Shown here one piece after another: positions 34,797-44,369 of a DNA stretch of 64,000 bases. Position 1 is the stretch's first letter, and each line of letters opens with the position of its first letter. Origin of the DNA: Fibrobacteraceae bacterium (GTDB lineage: Bacteria; Fibrobacterota; Fibrobacteria; Fibrobacterales; Fibrobacteraceae); contig JAGBSH010000009.1 of assembly GCA_017631885.1 (NCBI GenBank), positions 1-64,000 of the forward strand. The letters are read 5' to 3'. A model generated the notes under the pieces. It ran no database searches. It was not told the DNA's origin and was given only the letters and a program-made list of their open reading frames with translations. Position numbers and translations under genes: made by a program.

Positions 34797-35858
34797 TTAT
34801 TTCTTTTTCTTTCCTTTATAGTCAACATCTGGACGTAATTCAAGTCCGATTGTCACTAACAAAGAAACAATAGATTCATGATGGTCTTGAGAAAGATCAT
34901 ATACGGCAACGCCAGCAAAACCACTATTCTTAACATTTTCAGAAAGTGCTTTTACAGATGGAATGCCCATGAAAACAATAGCTTCAGAAGCGCTTACAGC
35001 ATATTCTGACTTAGAAGCGTCATCAAAAGAAACGGTGTAATCAGGAGTATCAAATTTTCCCATCAATTCTTTATAAGATAAATAACCTTCGTTACCGCTT
35101 CCGATTCCAGAATGAGAAGAACCTAAGCCAGTAGCACCAGAGAATGATTTACCATACAAATAAACAACAGGAACCATTTTGTCTTTATTCAAACCTTTAT
35201 CAGCCATTGAATTAAGTGTTTCTTCAATAAAAGTAGCACTCTGATTTGGCTTGAGAGCAGATTCTTCTTCACTCATCTGATCTGGCATAAAGACTGTAAC
35301 ATAGTCCAGATTATTTAATGCAGAAACATCGTAAGCATCAGCAGCCACAAGAGGGTAAACTGTAGATGACAATGTATAATTTCCTGCAAATGCTGATTGC
35401 AAAGCACTCAACAAAGCAGTGAAATCTGCAGTATTTTCAGTTGAAAGATTCTGCCAATCTATTTCTACGCCAGAAAATCCGTTTGCTTGCATCCAAGAAA
35501 CTAGATTAGAAGCAAATGTATTACGGAGTTCTTCGGAAGCAGCAATTTCTTGTAAGGTGGATTCCATTTCCATACCACCAACAGAAACCACCAATTTTAC
35601 TCCATTTTCTGCCGCAAACTTTGAAAGTTCCTGCACATTTGGAGCATCGTTTTCATCGGCTAAAGCAACAGAACCGTCAGAAGCAGGATTCAAGTTGGCA
35701 TAATGGATATGAGTCAACAAAGAATAACGAATATCCTTTGGGTAGAATTGAGAATATTGGCTCCAATAAGGGAAAAAACCAATTACCTTATCAGCTGCCG
35801 CATGTGCCATTACAGCACATCCGAGAGCAAAAGCAATAGCGATATTTTTTACATTCAT
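34797..35858 (-). CDS. GH18-fold protein lacking catalytic Glu (chitinase-like)
   Basis: 353 residues with a signal peptide (ending AHAA). The fold is GH18: beta-1 VIGFFPYW, the SxGG-type VVSVGG (90-95), and the active-site strand FSGVEIDWQ (128-136). In active chitinases this strand is DGxDxDWE; here the sequence is SGVEIDWQ, with Gln136 (codon CAG at 35451-35453) in place of the proton-donating Glu. Hydrolysis is therefore unlikely and a lectin-like binding role is likely, as in other inactive GH18 proteins. It is the last gene of the six-gene envelope operon, with a Lys-rich tail. No lipobox is visible, so it is periplasmic or exported. Confidence 0.85.
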   Translation of the reverse strand: MNVKNIAIAFALGCAVMAHAAADKVIGFFPYWSQYSQFYPKDIRYSLLTHIHYANLNPASDGSVALADENDAPNVQELSKFAAENGVKLVVSVGGMEMESTLQEIAASEELRNTFASNLVSWMQANGFSGVEIDWQNLSTENTADFTALLSALQSAFAGNYTLSSTVYPLVAADAYDVSALNNLDYVTVFMPDQMSEEESALKPNQSATFIEETLNSMADKGLNKDKMVPVVYLYGKSFSGATGLGSSHSGIGSGNEGYLSYKELMGKFDTPDYTVSFDDASKSEYAVSASEAIVFMGIPSVKALSENVKNSGFAGVAVYDLSQDHHESIVSLLVTIGLELRPDVDYKGKKKK

Positions 35859-35867
35859 AAAATCACC

Positions 35868-36731
35868 TTACTTGTTGATAATTTCGCGAATCAAATTGCC
35901 GTCGGCACAATAAGATTTGACCATTGGGTATGTTTCTGACTGAACTGGATTTTTGAGTTCGTCTTCTTTACAAACTCTGTATGGCCAGCCATGAGAACGA
36001 CCAAAAATCACATATTGATAACTGATTGCAAATGTATCTAAAGGAACTTCTAACAATTTAGCGTAGTCATCTTCTGTATCGTAGAAAGAGAATTTCTTGA
36101 TTTGACGAACTACGTCTTTTGTCAAACCACCAGGAATTTCAACCTGTGTAGTATCACAAGAAAGAGTATCTACAACAGTCTTTGTTCCTCTCTTAGCTAC
36201 AGTATAATCTGTACCAATAGAGTATGTAACTGGTGTTGTTTTTGTAGAATCTTCGAAACCTTCGATTTCAGTGATAACACCATCTGCATCATAAGTGATG
36301 TTTTCAACATATACTGTAATAACAGCATCGTTGACTACATCATCGAGTTTCATACTGATAGTATCTTCTTTTGTGGTGCAAGCAACAGAATCCTGATAGA
36401 AAGATTCCCAACTTTCTTCCCAAAGTTCTTCAGAATAACCACCAAGAGTCGGGTCTGCATAAATTTTATGCAACTGAGCTGTATCTGCCATAAAAGCAAT
36501 GGTGTCAGCTTCAATTTCTTCTTCAGAAAGAGTTAAACCTGAATTATAATTATCAACATAGTCAAGAATTTGCAAACTGCGTAAAGCAGGATGAAGTTCT
36601 AAATATTCAGCTGCAACAAAATCAGCTGGAAAGTTTTCTTCTACTGATTCCGCTTCATTTACTTCCATTGAAGAACAAGCAGTAAGTGCTGCAACAGCAA
36701 GAAGCATTAAGTATTTGAAATGATTTTTCAT
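35868..36731 (-). CDS. Lipoprotein of surface operon
   Basis: 287 residues with lipobox LTAC (Cys near residue 19) and an acidic mature N-terminus (MEVNEAESVEE). It has a helical N-terminal region and a later beta-rich part with four cysteines. I recognise no family. The gap to the beta-barrel gene is 11 nt and to the GH18-like gene 9 nt, so it is certainly co-transcribed. It is a candidate membrane-anchored subunit linking the barrels to the GH18-like protein. Confidence 0.78.
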   Translation of the reverse strand: MKNHFKYLMLLAVAALTACSSMEVNEAESVEENFPADFVAAEYLELHPALRSLQILDYVDNYNSGLTLSEEEIEADTIAFMADTAQLHKIYADPTLGGYSEELWEESWESFYQDSVACTTKEDTISMKLDDVVNDAVITVYVENITYDADGVITEIEGFEDSTKTTPVTYSIGTDYTVAKRGTKTVVDTLSCDTTQVEIPGGLTKDVVRQIKKFSFYDTEDDYAKLLEVPLDTFAISYQYVIFGRSHGWPYRVCKEDELKNPVQSETYPMVKSYCADGNLIREIINK

Positions 36732-36742
36732 GATAACACCTC

Positions 36743-38875
36743 TTAGAACGCTACCGTAACATCGGCAATGATTACATTTTTATCAATGGAAAGTTCATCA
36801 TCAACAGAAATCGGGGTTACACCATCTTCTGCTAAACCACTTCTTGAGAAGCTAACTGCATTGGTCAACATTCCATATTGAAGAGAAATATAAGATGCAG
36901 GAGCAATCTTAATGCGTGGACCTACAAGCAACAAGGCTTCTTCTGCTTTAGTTATTGCGGCTTCTGCTGTAACAAACAATGGGTTACCGTATTCTTTAAC
37001 AACGCTCTGGTAACCGGCGAGTAAAGAGAATGGACCCCAAATGTCTAAAGAAGCACCAGCCATAATTCTGTCAGATTTGCGTTCATAGAAAGCATCTTCT
37101 TCTGCATGGTCATAAGAACCTTGAATAACCAAATCACGACCTAAGTTGAAAAGACGACCAACATTTACACCAAGACCTGCAGCATATTGTGTATACTTGT
37201 TATCAATAGCATCTTGATTGTATTGAGAGAAACGAGCATTTACTTCAATAGCTTCAGCATAATCCATATCTAAAGAAGCAGAGAATCCTTTGCGGTCTGG
37301 AGTTGCGATTCCATAAGGCAAAGCCATGTTCATAGATGGATCCATAAGCAAGAATGCTTCATTTGCTTCAAGACGTTTCATTACATCAGCATTGTAACCA
37401 TTGCGATAGAAATGAGTGTTCTTAAAGTTGTTATACAAACGAGAAGGAGTAAATGCGGATTCTAAATCACCACTCAAAGCGGTAGCCGATGCAGGAGACA
37501 TAATGTTCTGCTGATTGAGTGGGTTCGAATTATAAACCGAGAAATAAAGATTTTCAAGGCTAGAAGCTCCAAATGAAGCCACTAAATTCGTATAAACAGA
37601 ATCTGAATAGAATCCATTCGCATTAAATACAACTGCATTGCCACGATAAGCAGGAGCAGAAGCCATTTCTGACCAGAAATTTTCATCATTCTGGAGGTAA
37701 CGACCTTTCAAATCAAAGCTGAAGTTACCAAAAGCCCCCTTCACATAAGGTTCTACATAGAAACTGGTTCCATCGTCATCACCAAATTTCTGTTTTACAA
37801 CCTGATTAGAGAACTTTGTTTGAGACTTAATGTAAGCAACTGTATCCAAAATACCATCAGCATTTGGGTACAAACCTGTAGAAGAACCATAGAATTGTTC
37901 ACCTACACGTTCTGTTGTCCACATATCGGCTTCCCACCAAGACATGGCGTATTCACCGAACAAACCAAAGGAAACTGGCAAATTAGAGAGAACAGATTTA
38001 GAATCAAAACCAAGTTCAGCTGAGAACACTGCGTTATCATCTAAGATAAGTGTATCCGCTGTTCCTTGATCATGAGAATCTGTAGAAAGTTTTCTATCAA
38101 AGACATTGACAAAGTTAGCCCCAACATGAGCGCCATAAGCGTCTAATGCTAAACGACCACCATAAAGGTAACGATCTGACCAATCAAAGTCAAAGAATAC
38201 CTGGTCGTTTTTCTTAGCAATGTTACGGAGACGAGCGCCAGTTGCCTGAGCGTGAATATCGTCAAAAACACCAACTTTACCGCTGTGATAATCGATATTC
38301 AAACCTTGTAACAAACGTCTTGAAGTTGTATCCAAATTACGCTGCGCCAAAGCTTCAGAACGACTTTCAGCAAAAATTTCTGGTTCTTGTAAAAGTTCAG
38401 CTTGTGGGGCATACATGGTAAGAGGAGTATAACCAACACGCATGTAACCTAAGTTGAAAGCAAGAGTTTTGTTAAATAACAATCCGTCATAAGAGAACCA
38501 ATGACCAAGAACAGGATTATTGTTTTCTTCAAAACCACTCTGCCAATCTTTGTGCAAACGAAGTTCAACACGAACTTCTGTTTCAGAACTAGGTCTTGCT
38601 GTCACAACCAAGTTCACATCGGTATAAGCTTGGTTTTCTTGTGTTGGAGACAAATCATTGAACTGGTCAGAAGAAGCCATAGAAGTAGCTCCGCCAGCCT
38701 TTGCAGAACCGTTGAGTTTTAATCCCAAAACAGCTGCATTGAGAGAATCCAACTTGTCTAAAAGAGATTTCTGTTTTTGAACAACTGAATCTTGTTCGGC
38801 AGCAAAAGCAGAGACTGCCGAAAGCAGGAGTGCAGAAGTTAAACCAATCGAACGCATTTTCATATTAAAGCTCAT
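36743..38875 (-). CDS. Outer-membrane beta-barrel protein (paralogue 1)
   Basis: 710 residues. Signal peptide ending AFA, then a short amphipathic helix (QKQKSLLDKLDSLNAAVLGL), then long beta-strand-rich sequence (aromatic/Asp/Asn-rich) ending in VTVAF. C-terminal Phe is the usual recognition residue for outer-membrane barrel assembly. It shares the block PLTMYAPQAEL...EPEIFA and LLQGLNIDYH with the neighbouring barrel, so the two are paralogues. No TonB box or plug domain is visible. Could be a pore or a surface adhesin. Strong GGGAGGG ribosome binding site. Confidence 0.85.
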   Translation of the reverse strand: MSFNMKMRSIGLTSALLLSAVSAFAAEQDSVVQKQKSLLDKLDSLNAAVLGLKLNGSAKAGGATSMASSDQFNDLSPTQENQAYTDVNLVVTARPSSETEVRVELRLHKDWQSGFEENNNPVLGHWFSYDGLLFNKTLAFNLGYMRVGYTPLTMYAPQAELLQEPEIFAESRSEALAQRNLDTTSRRLLQGLNIDYHSGKVGVFDDIHAQATGARLRNIAKKNDQVFFDFDWSDRYLYGGRLALDAYGAHVGANFVNVFDRKLSTDSHDQGTADTLILDDNAVFSAELGFDSKSVLSNLPVSFGLFGEYAMSWWEADMWTTERVGEQFYGSSTGLYPNADGILDTVAYIKSQTKFSNQVVKQKFGDDDGTSFYVEPYVKGAFGNFSFDLKGRYLQNDENFWSEMASAPAYRGNAVVFNANGFYSDSVYTNLVASFGASSLENLYFSVYNSNPLNQQNIMSPASATALSGDLESAFTPSRLYNNFKNTHFYRNGYNADVMKRLEANEAFLLMDPSMNMALPYGIATPDRKGFSASLDMDYAEAIEVNARFSQYNQDAIDNKYTQYAAGLGVNVGRLFNLGRDLVIQGSYDHAEEDAFYERKSDRIMAGASLDIWGPFSLLAGYQSVVKEYGNPLFVTAEAAITKAEEALLLVGPRIKIAPASYISLQYGMLTNAVSFSRSGLAEDGVTPISVDDELSIDKNVIIADVTVAF

Positions 38876-38890
38876 TCTTAAACCCTCCCA

Positions 38891-41134
38891 TTAAAATTCC
38901 ACATTAATGGAAGCTTCGATGATAGACTGTGTAAATTCATGCGTGTATTTACCAGTTGCATCCGTTGTAACATCATAATAGTCAGGAAGATTGTAAGCAC
39001 CTTCTGCAGAAGCAGCTGCTACAAGACCAGCGGTATTGTATTCATTTTCAACCGAAATCATGCCATAATTCAAAGAGAACCATGCATTCGGAGCGAAAGA
39101 ATAGTCAAGACCAACCATCCATTGCATTTGTTTGCCTGTTAGCATTGGAGCTTTCAAAGCGCTTACTACACCTTGGAAATCATTGTATTCTGTTGTAATA
39201 TACTGGAATCCAGCAGTAACACCAAGTCTAGGTAAATACTGAACATAAAGACCAGCATTGATAAAGTCACTCTTTAATTCTGCAGTTCCGTCAACCATTC
39301 CAAGAGAAACCCAATTATCGGTATCCATGCTACGTTCAGAATGCTTATAAGAACCAGAAATTTCAAGAGGCTTTTTGAATCCTAGCAATTTGAAAACATC
39401 AACCTTAGCTCCGCCACCATATTCCGTATAAGCAGCTTCTTTAAAACCAACAAGTGGAGAAACCTGATTGAACATGCTGAACAAGCCTTGAAGTTCTGCA
39501 GCTTCACCCCATTTAGCAGTCAAGAGACCTTGAGCACCCATACGGTTAGAAGTAGCTAAGCCATTTGGCAAAGACATCTGTAAAGCAGGATCAGTCATTG
39601 TTTCGAGCAATGCTAACTGATTACGAGTATAAATTGTTGTTCCCCAAGAATTCTTGTTAAATGGAGCAATGTTATAACTTTCTGTTTGTCCATCGCGCAA
39701 GCCACCATCATCTGTAGCAAGAGACGTTGCAGCAGGAGAATACTTTGGAGAGAAGTTATACAAAGCATCGAAAGAAGAATAAAGAGGTGAATTTACGCCA
39801 TAACGGATTGTATTTCCATCTTTATCTGTATTGAGAATTCTTTGAGCAAAGAATTGTGGAGACTGAGCCAAATTATTAAACCAGTTGCTATCGTTACGGA
39901 TAAAATCAACAGCAAGGTTAAGATTTAAGTCAGAAACTTTATAACCCACATTCATATTAACAAGCAAAGCAGTCCCGTTTAAAGTTTCTTTGCTAGCTAC
40001 ATCTTCAAATACTTGTTCTCCAGATTCTGGGTCAAGTAACGGAGTAGCACCTGTTGGGTCTGCTGGATCCATTACAGGAACATCGACATGGGTATAAACA
40101 TCGTCAGAAGAATAAGCAAATTCACCAACAAGATCCAAAGTCAAACTATTTGACTTTATGATTCCTGCTACATCTGCACCAACTCGACCACTTACAACCA
40201 TTGTCTTTTGAGGGTCAAGATCAAATGGATTAACTGGTTCAAGTTCATACGGCATGGAAAGATCATTTTCTGCATGGCGATAAGTGTAAGTAAATGAATC
40301 TTCGTTATCAAAGATATACATTGGAGTTACACCGACATACAAGTTTTTGCTAAGAGGCAACAATTCCAAGTTAGCAGCAACAAGCCACTTATCCATATTG
40401 GCGGCTTGAGAAGCTCCAGCAAAATTTCCATTCGGGAAAATGTTTCCTTCTGCACCGGAGAAATCTAGAACAGCAGCTCTATTCAAGCGAGCAAAAAGAG
40501 CTTCTGCACGAACTTCTCCAACAGCATCATTGATATGCTTGCGGAACTGAACGTTTGCACCTTGTAAATTTCTTTGATTTCCTTCAATCAATTCTTGCTT
40601 TTGAGCCATGTGGCGTTTACGAGCAAAAATTGTTGGTTCAAACATGACATCTACGGAAGGAGCGAAAAGAGTCAAAGGAGAATATTGCTGACGGAAATCA
40701 CCTACAATCCAATAGAAAGATTGGCCAACATTACCTTCAACATTCACCCAGCCAACAGAAAGCGTTTTAGATGCTGAAGAGAAATACTCTTGCATACCAG
40801 CACCAAGACGAAGCATCACATTAGCGCGGACATTTTCCCATGGACGGAAATGGAAATCCAAATCAGCCATTGCAATAGCATTACGCTCTTCATTTGGCAT
40901 AATGTTTTTGCCTGTTGGATCTTGGTCATTATCAACAAAAGAGTTTTGGACTACTGCGCGAATGCTTCCGCCGATTTCTACGCCACGTTTAGCGTTAATA
41001 GAATCGACTTTATCTTCTAAGGCTTGTTGGTTATCGAAAACGGAGGTAGCAGAAGCTAGAGCTGTTGCCGATAACAAAGCCGTTAAAGTTCTTTTCCACA
41101 TTTTAAAACCTTTCGAACTTTTTTTCATATTCAT
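38891..41134 (-). CDS. Outer-membrane beta-barrel protein (paralogue 2)
   Basis: 747 residues. The N-terminal MKK-rich start and hydrophobic segment (LTALLSATALASA) form the signal peptide. A short helix (NQQALEDKVDSINAKRG) precedes a beta-rich region ending ASINVEF. Shared motifs with paralogue 1 include YSPLTLFAPSVDVMFEPTIFA and RNLQGANVQFR, so the two come from a duplication. An alternative in-frame ATG lies 11 codons into the protein; I prefer the first because AGGAGGAGTT precedes it at good spacing. No enzymatic motif seen. Confidence 0.85.
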   Translation of the reverse strand: MNMKKSSKGFKMWKRTLTALLSATALASATSVFDNQQALEDKVDSINAKRGVEIGGSIRAVVQNSFVDNDQDPTGKNIMPNEERNAIAMADLDFHFRPWENVRANVMLRLGAGMQEYFSSASKTLSVGWVNVEGNVGQSFYWIVGDFRQQYSPLTLFAPSVDVMFEPTIFARKRHMAQKQELIEGNQRNLQGANVQFRKHINDAVGEVRAEALFARLNRAAVLDFSGAEGNIFPNGNFAGASQAANMDKWLVAANLELLPLSKNLYVGVTPMYIFDNEDSFTYTYRHAENDLSMPYELEPVNPFDLDPQKTMVVSGRVGADVAGIIKSNSLTLDLVGEFAYSSDDVYTHVDVPVMDPADPTGATPLLDPESGEQVFEDVASKETLNGTALLVNMNVGYKVSDLNLNLAVDFIRNDSNWFNNLAQSPQFFAQRILNTDKDGNTIRYGVNSPLYSSFDALYNFSPKYSPAATSLATDDGGLRDGQTESYNIAPFNKNSWGTTIYTRNQLALLETMTDPALQMSLPNGLATSNRMGAQGLLTAKWGEAAELQGLFSMFNQVSPLVGFKEAAYTEYGGGAKVDVFKLLGFKKPLEISGSYKHSERSMDTDNWVSLGMVDGTAELKSDFINAGLYVQYLPRLGVTAGFQYITTEYNDFQGVVSALKAPMLTGKQMQWMVGLDYSFAPNAWFSLNYGMISVENEYNTAGLVAAASAEGAYNLPDYYDVTTDATGKYTHEFTQSIIEASINVEF

Positions 41135-41148
41135 AGCTCAACTCCTCC

Positions 41149-43380
41149 TTAGAACCAAACCTTCGTTTCGGCTGCAATATAGTGAGAATGCCAATCGTTT
41201 ATCGAAAGCGTTTCGTCAGAATGAGTCATCCATTTATAACGGACATGCAAACCAGCACGATCTGCGAAGTCCCAATCAAAGCCTAAACCAATTGCTGTTT
41301 CCATGTAATTGATTGGGGCTTTTACAAAGTAAGAAGTACCTACTTGTGTTACTAAAGAAGAGGTTTTTAAGATTGTATTAGAAATGGATTGTGTTGTATA
41401 AGCGTTTTCTGCACGGAAGGTTTCAAGGCCTAAGATACCAACCATGTGGAATTTAGGAGTAATTGCAATGGTTGGTTCAAATTGACCAAAGAAACTCCAA
41501 AGCAACATGTCATCTTGAGCTTCGCTATAAGCAAGTGGAGTAAATGTTGTTGAAATTCCAGAAAGAGATGCATAAGCAGTCATCATGATATTTCTGTCAG
41601 TACCAAACCAATGACCGATATCATAACCACCCATCAAAGAAACAAAAGAAGACCACTTTGTATGTGCCGGAACAATAGAATCACGAATCTGTTCTGCATC
41701 TTCGTATGCAACAAAAGATTCCCACATTTCCCAAGTTCCACCATAGAGGCCACCTTTCTGACGAAGCATTTTTACACCAGTTCCGCGGTGTTGAACGCCA
41801 GTGCGCGCTACATAACCATTAGCACGTGGGTTTGCATTACCAGAGTCTGCATTGAACAAAGGTTTATGCTTTGTCCAGGAATTGGTGCTTTCCCACATAT
41901 TGCGGCCATTCAAACGGTAATTGAAAACAAGTACATCATCACCTTCTTCAACCTGACGATGTTGACCATATTGCAAGTCAAAATAGCCACGATTGAATGT
42001 TGGTTCTAACTTGAAGTTAAGACCAAACATATTTGGGGTATAACGCAAAGAACCTGCATTCAAATACATTTCATCTTTACGCCAGCTCGTAAAGCGAGAA
42101 GGGTTACTCATAGAGTATGGAGAATAGAATTCTTTAGGCAAGTAAATACCTTCAAGAGTCATTGGCCAACCTTCTACATACTTACTTTGAGCTTTTACAT
42201 AAACACCAACTTGAGGGGTAGCTAAAGCTGATTCGTAAGAAGATTTTTCATAGCCAGCGATGAAACTAGATTCATCGGACTTATAATACTTCATTGAATC
42301 AGTGATGCTTAAAGCTACATCTGCCATCAAGTAAAGTTTAGGAGTAATGTTACCTTTAACATCTAAAGAAGCTACATGTGTATTCAACAAATGTGGTTGA
42401 ACTTTTACAGCATCCCATTGTGAATAAAAGTCTTTTTCGTATACGATACCTTCGTCAAAAACAACTCCCATATAGTTCAAGCCAAGGCTTAAATTATCGA
42501 GAATTTTGTTTTTAGCGATACGGCCATGATAAACATCGCCACGGAAATCATGCATACCATAAGTTTCAAGTTCGCCTGGTTGACCACCATAAAGGCGAAG
42601 ACCATCACGAGTACCCATGTCTGCATCTATTGGCTGTGACAACATGAATTGAGCAGTCATGTTCCAAGGAAGTTGATAGAAGTTCATGAACAAGCCACCA
42701 AAAGAACGGTTTGTCCAGAATGCACGACCACCTTCTTTTACTGGTTTGAATGATTTTTCTTTATAATAGGTACTAACTGTTTTTTCGTCTTCAAACAATT
42801 CGTATTGCCAAGAGAAACGAGGAGCTGTTTCACGTTCCCACATAGTTAGCGGTGAAGAATTAGCCCAAATAACACCACCTGCGGTTACATAAGCACCAAA
42901 AACACCAGCACGAATATCTACACCGACATTAAATTCTTCGTTAATTGTTGGACCATAATAGTCAGTTGAATGGTCCCAAAGAACGCGTTCATCTTCTGTA
43001 GGAGCATTTGTTGGTGTTTTAGAAAGCAAGTTCCCATAAGTACCAGATAAGTCAAATGGGAAAGCCAAATTAGTCCAAAGAGTTACATAGGAGTTTGGCA
43101 TTGCCACAATAGACATATTCAACAAAGCGTCTACCGGAGTACGAGCATAGTCACTACCAGTCCAAGGAGAACGTTCTGAATAATGGAAATTCTTTAAGCG
43201 GAATGCCATGTAACCTGAGACTGCTAGTGGCAAGTCATCTTTACCCAACAAAGTGGATTCCATATTGGAAGAAAGAGTATCCAAAGAAGCATGAATTGAA
43301 TCCAACTGTAATTGCGGAGTCAAAGCCCACGAGGCACCGACGCAAGAAGCAAGAAGAAGAGAAGTAATCTTTTTACGCAT
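41149..43380 (-). CDS. Outer-membrane beta-barrel protein (paralogue 3)
   Basis: 743 residues. Signal peptide (ending ASWA), helix LQLDSIHASLDTLSSNME, then a beta-rich region ending ETKVWF. The block SPLTMWERE corresponds to the shared PLTL/PLTM site of the other two barrels but the rest is more diverged, so it is a more distant paralogue. It carries several Trp/Tyr-rich segments, as expected for a barrel with long external loops. The third barrel of the operon, 9 nt after the CBM-like gene. Confidence 0.83.
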   Translation of the reverse strand: MRKKITSLLLASCVGASWALTPQLQLDSIHASLDTLSSNMESTLLGKDDLPLAVSGYMAFRLKNFHYSERSPWTGSDYARTPVDALLNMSIVAMPNSYVTLWTNLAFPFDLSGTYGNLLSKTPTNAPTEDERVLWDHSTDYYGPTINEEFNVGVDIRAGVFGAYVTAGGVIWANSSPLTMWERETAPRFSWQYELFEDEKTVSTYYKEKSFKPVKEGGRAFWTNRSFGGLFMNFYQLPWNMTAQFMLSQPIDADMGTRDGLRLYGGQPGELETYGMHDFRGDVYHGRIAKNKILDNLSLGLNYMGVVFDEGIVYEKDFYSQWDAVKVQPHLLNTHVASLDVKGNITPKLYLMADVALSITDSMKYYKSDESSFIAGYEKSSYESALATPQVGVYVKAQSKYVEGWPMTLEGIYLPKEFYSPYSMSNPSRFTSWRKDEMYLNAGSLRYTPNMFGLNFKLEPTFNRGYFDLQYGQHRQVEEGDDVLVFNYRLNGRNMWESTNSWTKHKPLFNADSGNANPRANGYVARTGVQHRGTGVKMLRQKGGLYGGTWEMWESFVAYEDAEQIRDSIVPAHTKWSSFVSLMGGYDIGHWFGTDRNIMMTAYASLSGISTTFTPLAYSEAQDDMLLWSFFGQFEPTIAITPKFHMVGILGLETFRAENAYTTQSISNTILKTSSLVTQVGTSYFVKAPINYMETAIGLGFDWDFADRAGLHVRYKWMTHSDETLSINDWHSHYIAAETKVWF

Positions 43381-43389
43381 AAAACCCTC

Positions 43390-44127
43390 TTAAATCGCGT
43401 TTCGGAATGGATAGTTGGCAGGACCTTCATAAGGCTTGCCATGCTTCTTGATTACAACATCATCAATCCAAACCTTGAACTCTGTATTTTCATCTTTACG
43501 GACTTCGAGACGGAAACCTTTGAAGTTTGCCCAACCAAATGGCATAAACACATCACGTGTATTTTTGGCATCCCAGTAAAGACCTGTCATACCAAAAAGT
43601 TTTAACGGAATGCTTACATGTTTCCATTCTGTAGAAATTTCAACGAAACTTGAAGAACGGAGCTTAACCTGTAGAGATTCACCACCACTCTTTACGCCGT
43701 CATCAACAAGCACGAACAAGGCGTTTTCGCCGCCTTTATTGCCCTTAATCCAAAATTCAAGGACGCCTTCTTCAAGGTAAGGAGTCAAATCTACAGAACC
43801 AGCGATACAGATAGCAACACCAGAATAATCGCTTGCAATGAGCTCAATTTCCATAGAAAGAGCGCCTTCTTTTGCATATTTATCTGTCATGACAGGTTCT
43901 GGGTTTTCACGCGGATACTGGTAAGTATAGCCACCACCACGAGGGATAGCTTCACGCATAACCACAGACACAACATCCTTATCCGGGCGGAAAGGCTTTG
44001 GGTCTTTTAATATGAAACGGGATTGATCGCGGTCACGATAATCGCTGAAACCGCCATAGGAAAAAGACACAAGAAGAAATGCGCCTAAAGCACATTTCCA
44101 AATAGCATTCTTAAAATGTGAATTCAT
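43390..44127 (-). CDS. Secreted CBM11-like carbohydrate-binding protein
   Basis: 245 residues from the ATG at 44127; a TTG 90 bp further upstream would begin before the predicted promoter box and is unlikely. Signal peptide (MNSHFKNAIWK... to about residue 26). The mature sequence has a single jelly-roll-like module (about 60-235) with the pattern YLEEGVLEFWIKGNKGGE, TEWKHVSIPL and FKVWIDDVVI, resembling CBM11 and related beta-glucan-binding modules. No catalytic domain. It heads the six-gene operon and is likely the soluble or surface recognition subunit. Family assignment is tentative. Confidence 0.72.
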   Translation of the reverse strand: MNSHFKNAIWKCALGAFLLVSFSYGGFSDYRDRDQSRFILKDPKPFRPDKDVVSVVMREAIPRGGGYTYQYPRENPEPVMTDKYAKEGALSMEIELIASDYSGVAICIAGSVDLTPYLEEGVLEFWIKGNKGGENALFVLVDDGVKSGGESLQVKLRSSSFVEISTEWKHVSIPLKLFGMTGLYWDAKNTRDVFMPFGWANFKGFRLEVRKDENTEFKVWIDDVVIKKHGKPYEGPANYPFRNAI

Positions 44128-44161
44128 AATTGGTAAAAGTCTCCAAATTCCAATGCATAAC

Positions 44162-44167
44162 AATATA
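44162..44167 (-). promoter_or_regulatory. Predicted minus-10 box of six-gene operon
   Basis: TATATT on the minus strand, giving a leader of about 30 nt before the ATG of the CBM-like gene. The minus-35 box is not clear. Confidence 0.4.
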
Positions 44168-44268
44168 ACTTGTTTTTTTGCATCTGAAACGCTTTCTTGT
44201 GAAAAAAAAAGATACAATTATTACAAATTTATGACGAATTTGCCTGTTTTTTCTCAAAATCACTATTT

Positions 44269-44316
44269 TTGCGTGGTTTCTATGGTATACACTATATTTC
44301 TAAATATCATTAGAAA
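44269..44316 (+). promoter_or_regulatory. GH5 lipoprotein promoter with overlapping dyad
   Basis: TTGCGT (44269-44274), an 18-nt spacer and TATATT (44293-44298). A 7-bp inverted repeat TTTCTAA/TTAGAAA (44297-44316) overlaps the end of the minus-10 box and the start site. It lies in the 242-bp divergent region shared with the six-gene envelope operon. Confidence 0.45.
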
Positions 44317-44369
44317 AGTTCTTTTTTTTTGTGTATTTTTCACTTGTGAACCTTTTTTGCAGGAAAATT

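Noticed and set aside
40902-41312. Plus-strand frame opposite the junction of two barrel genes
   Set aside because: Lies across two well supported minus-strand genes and their Shine-Dalgarno; no protein-like features.
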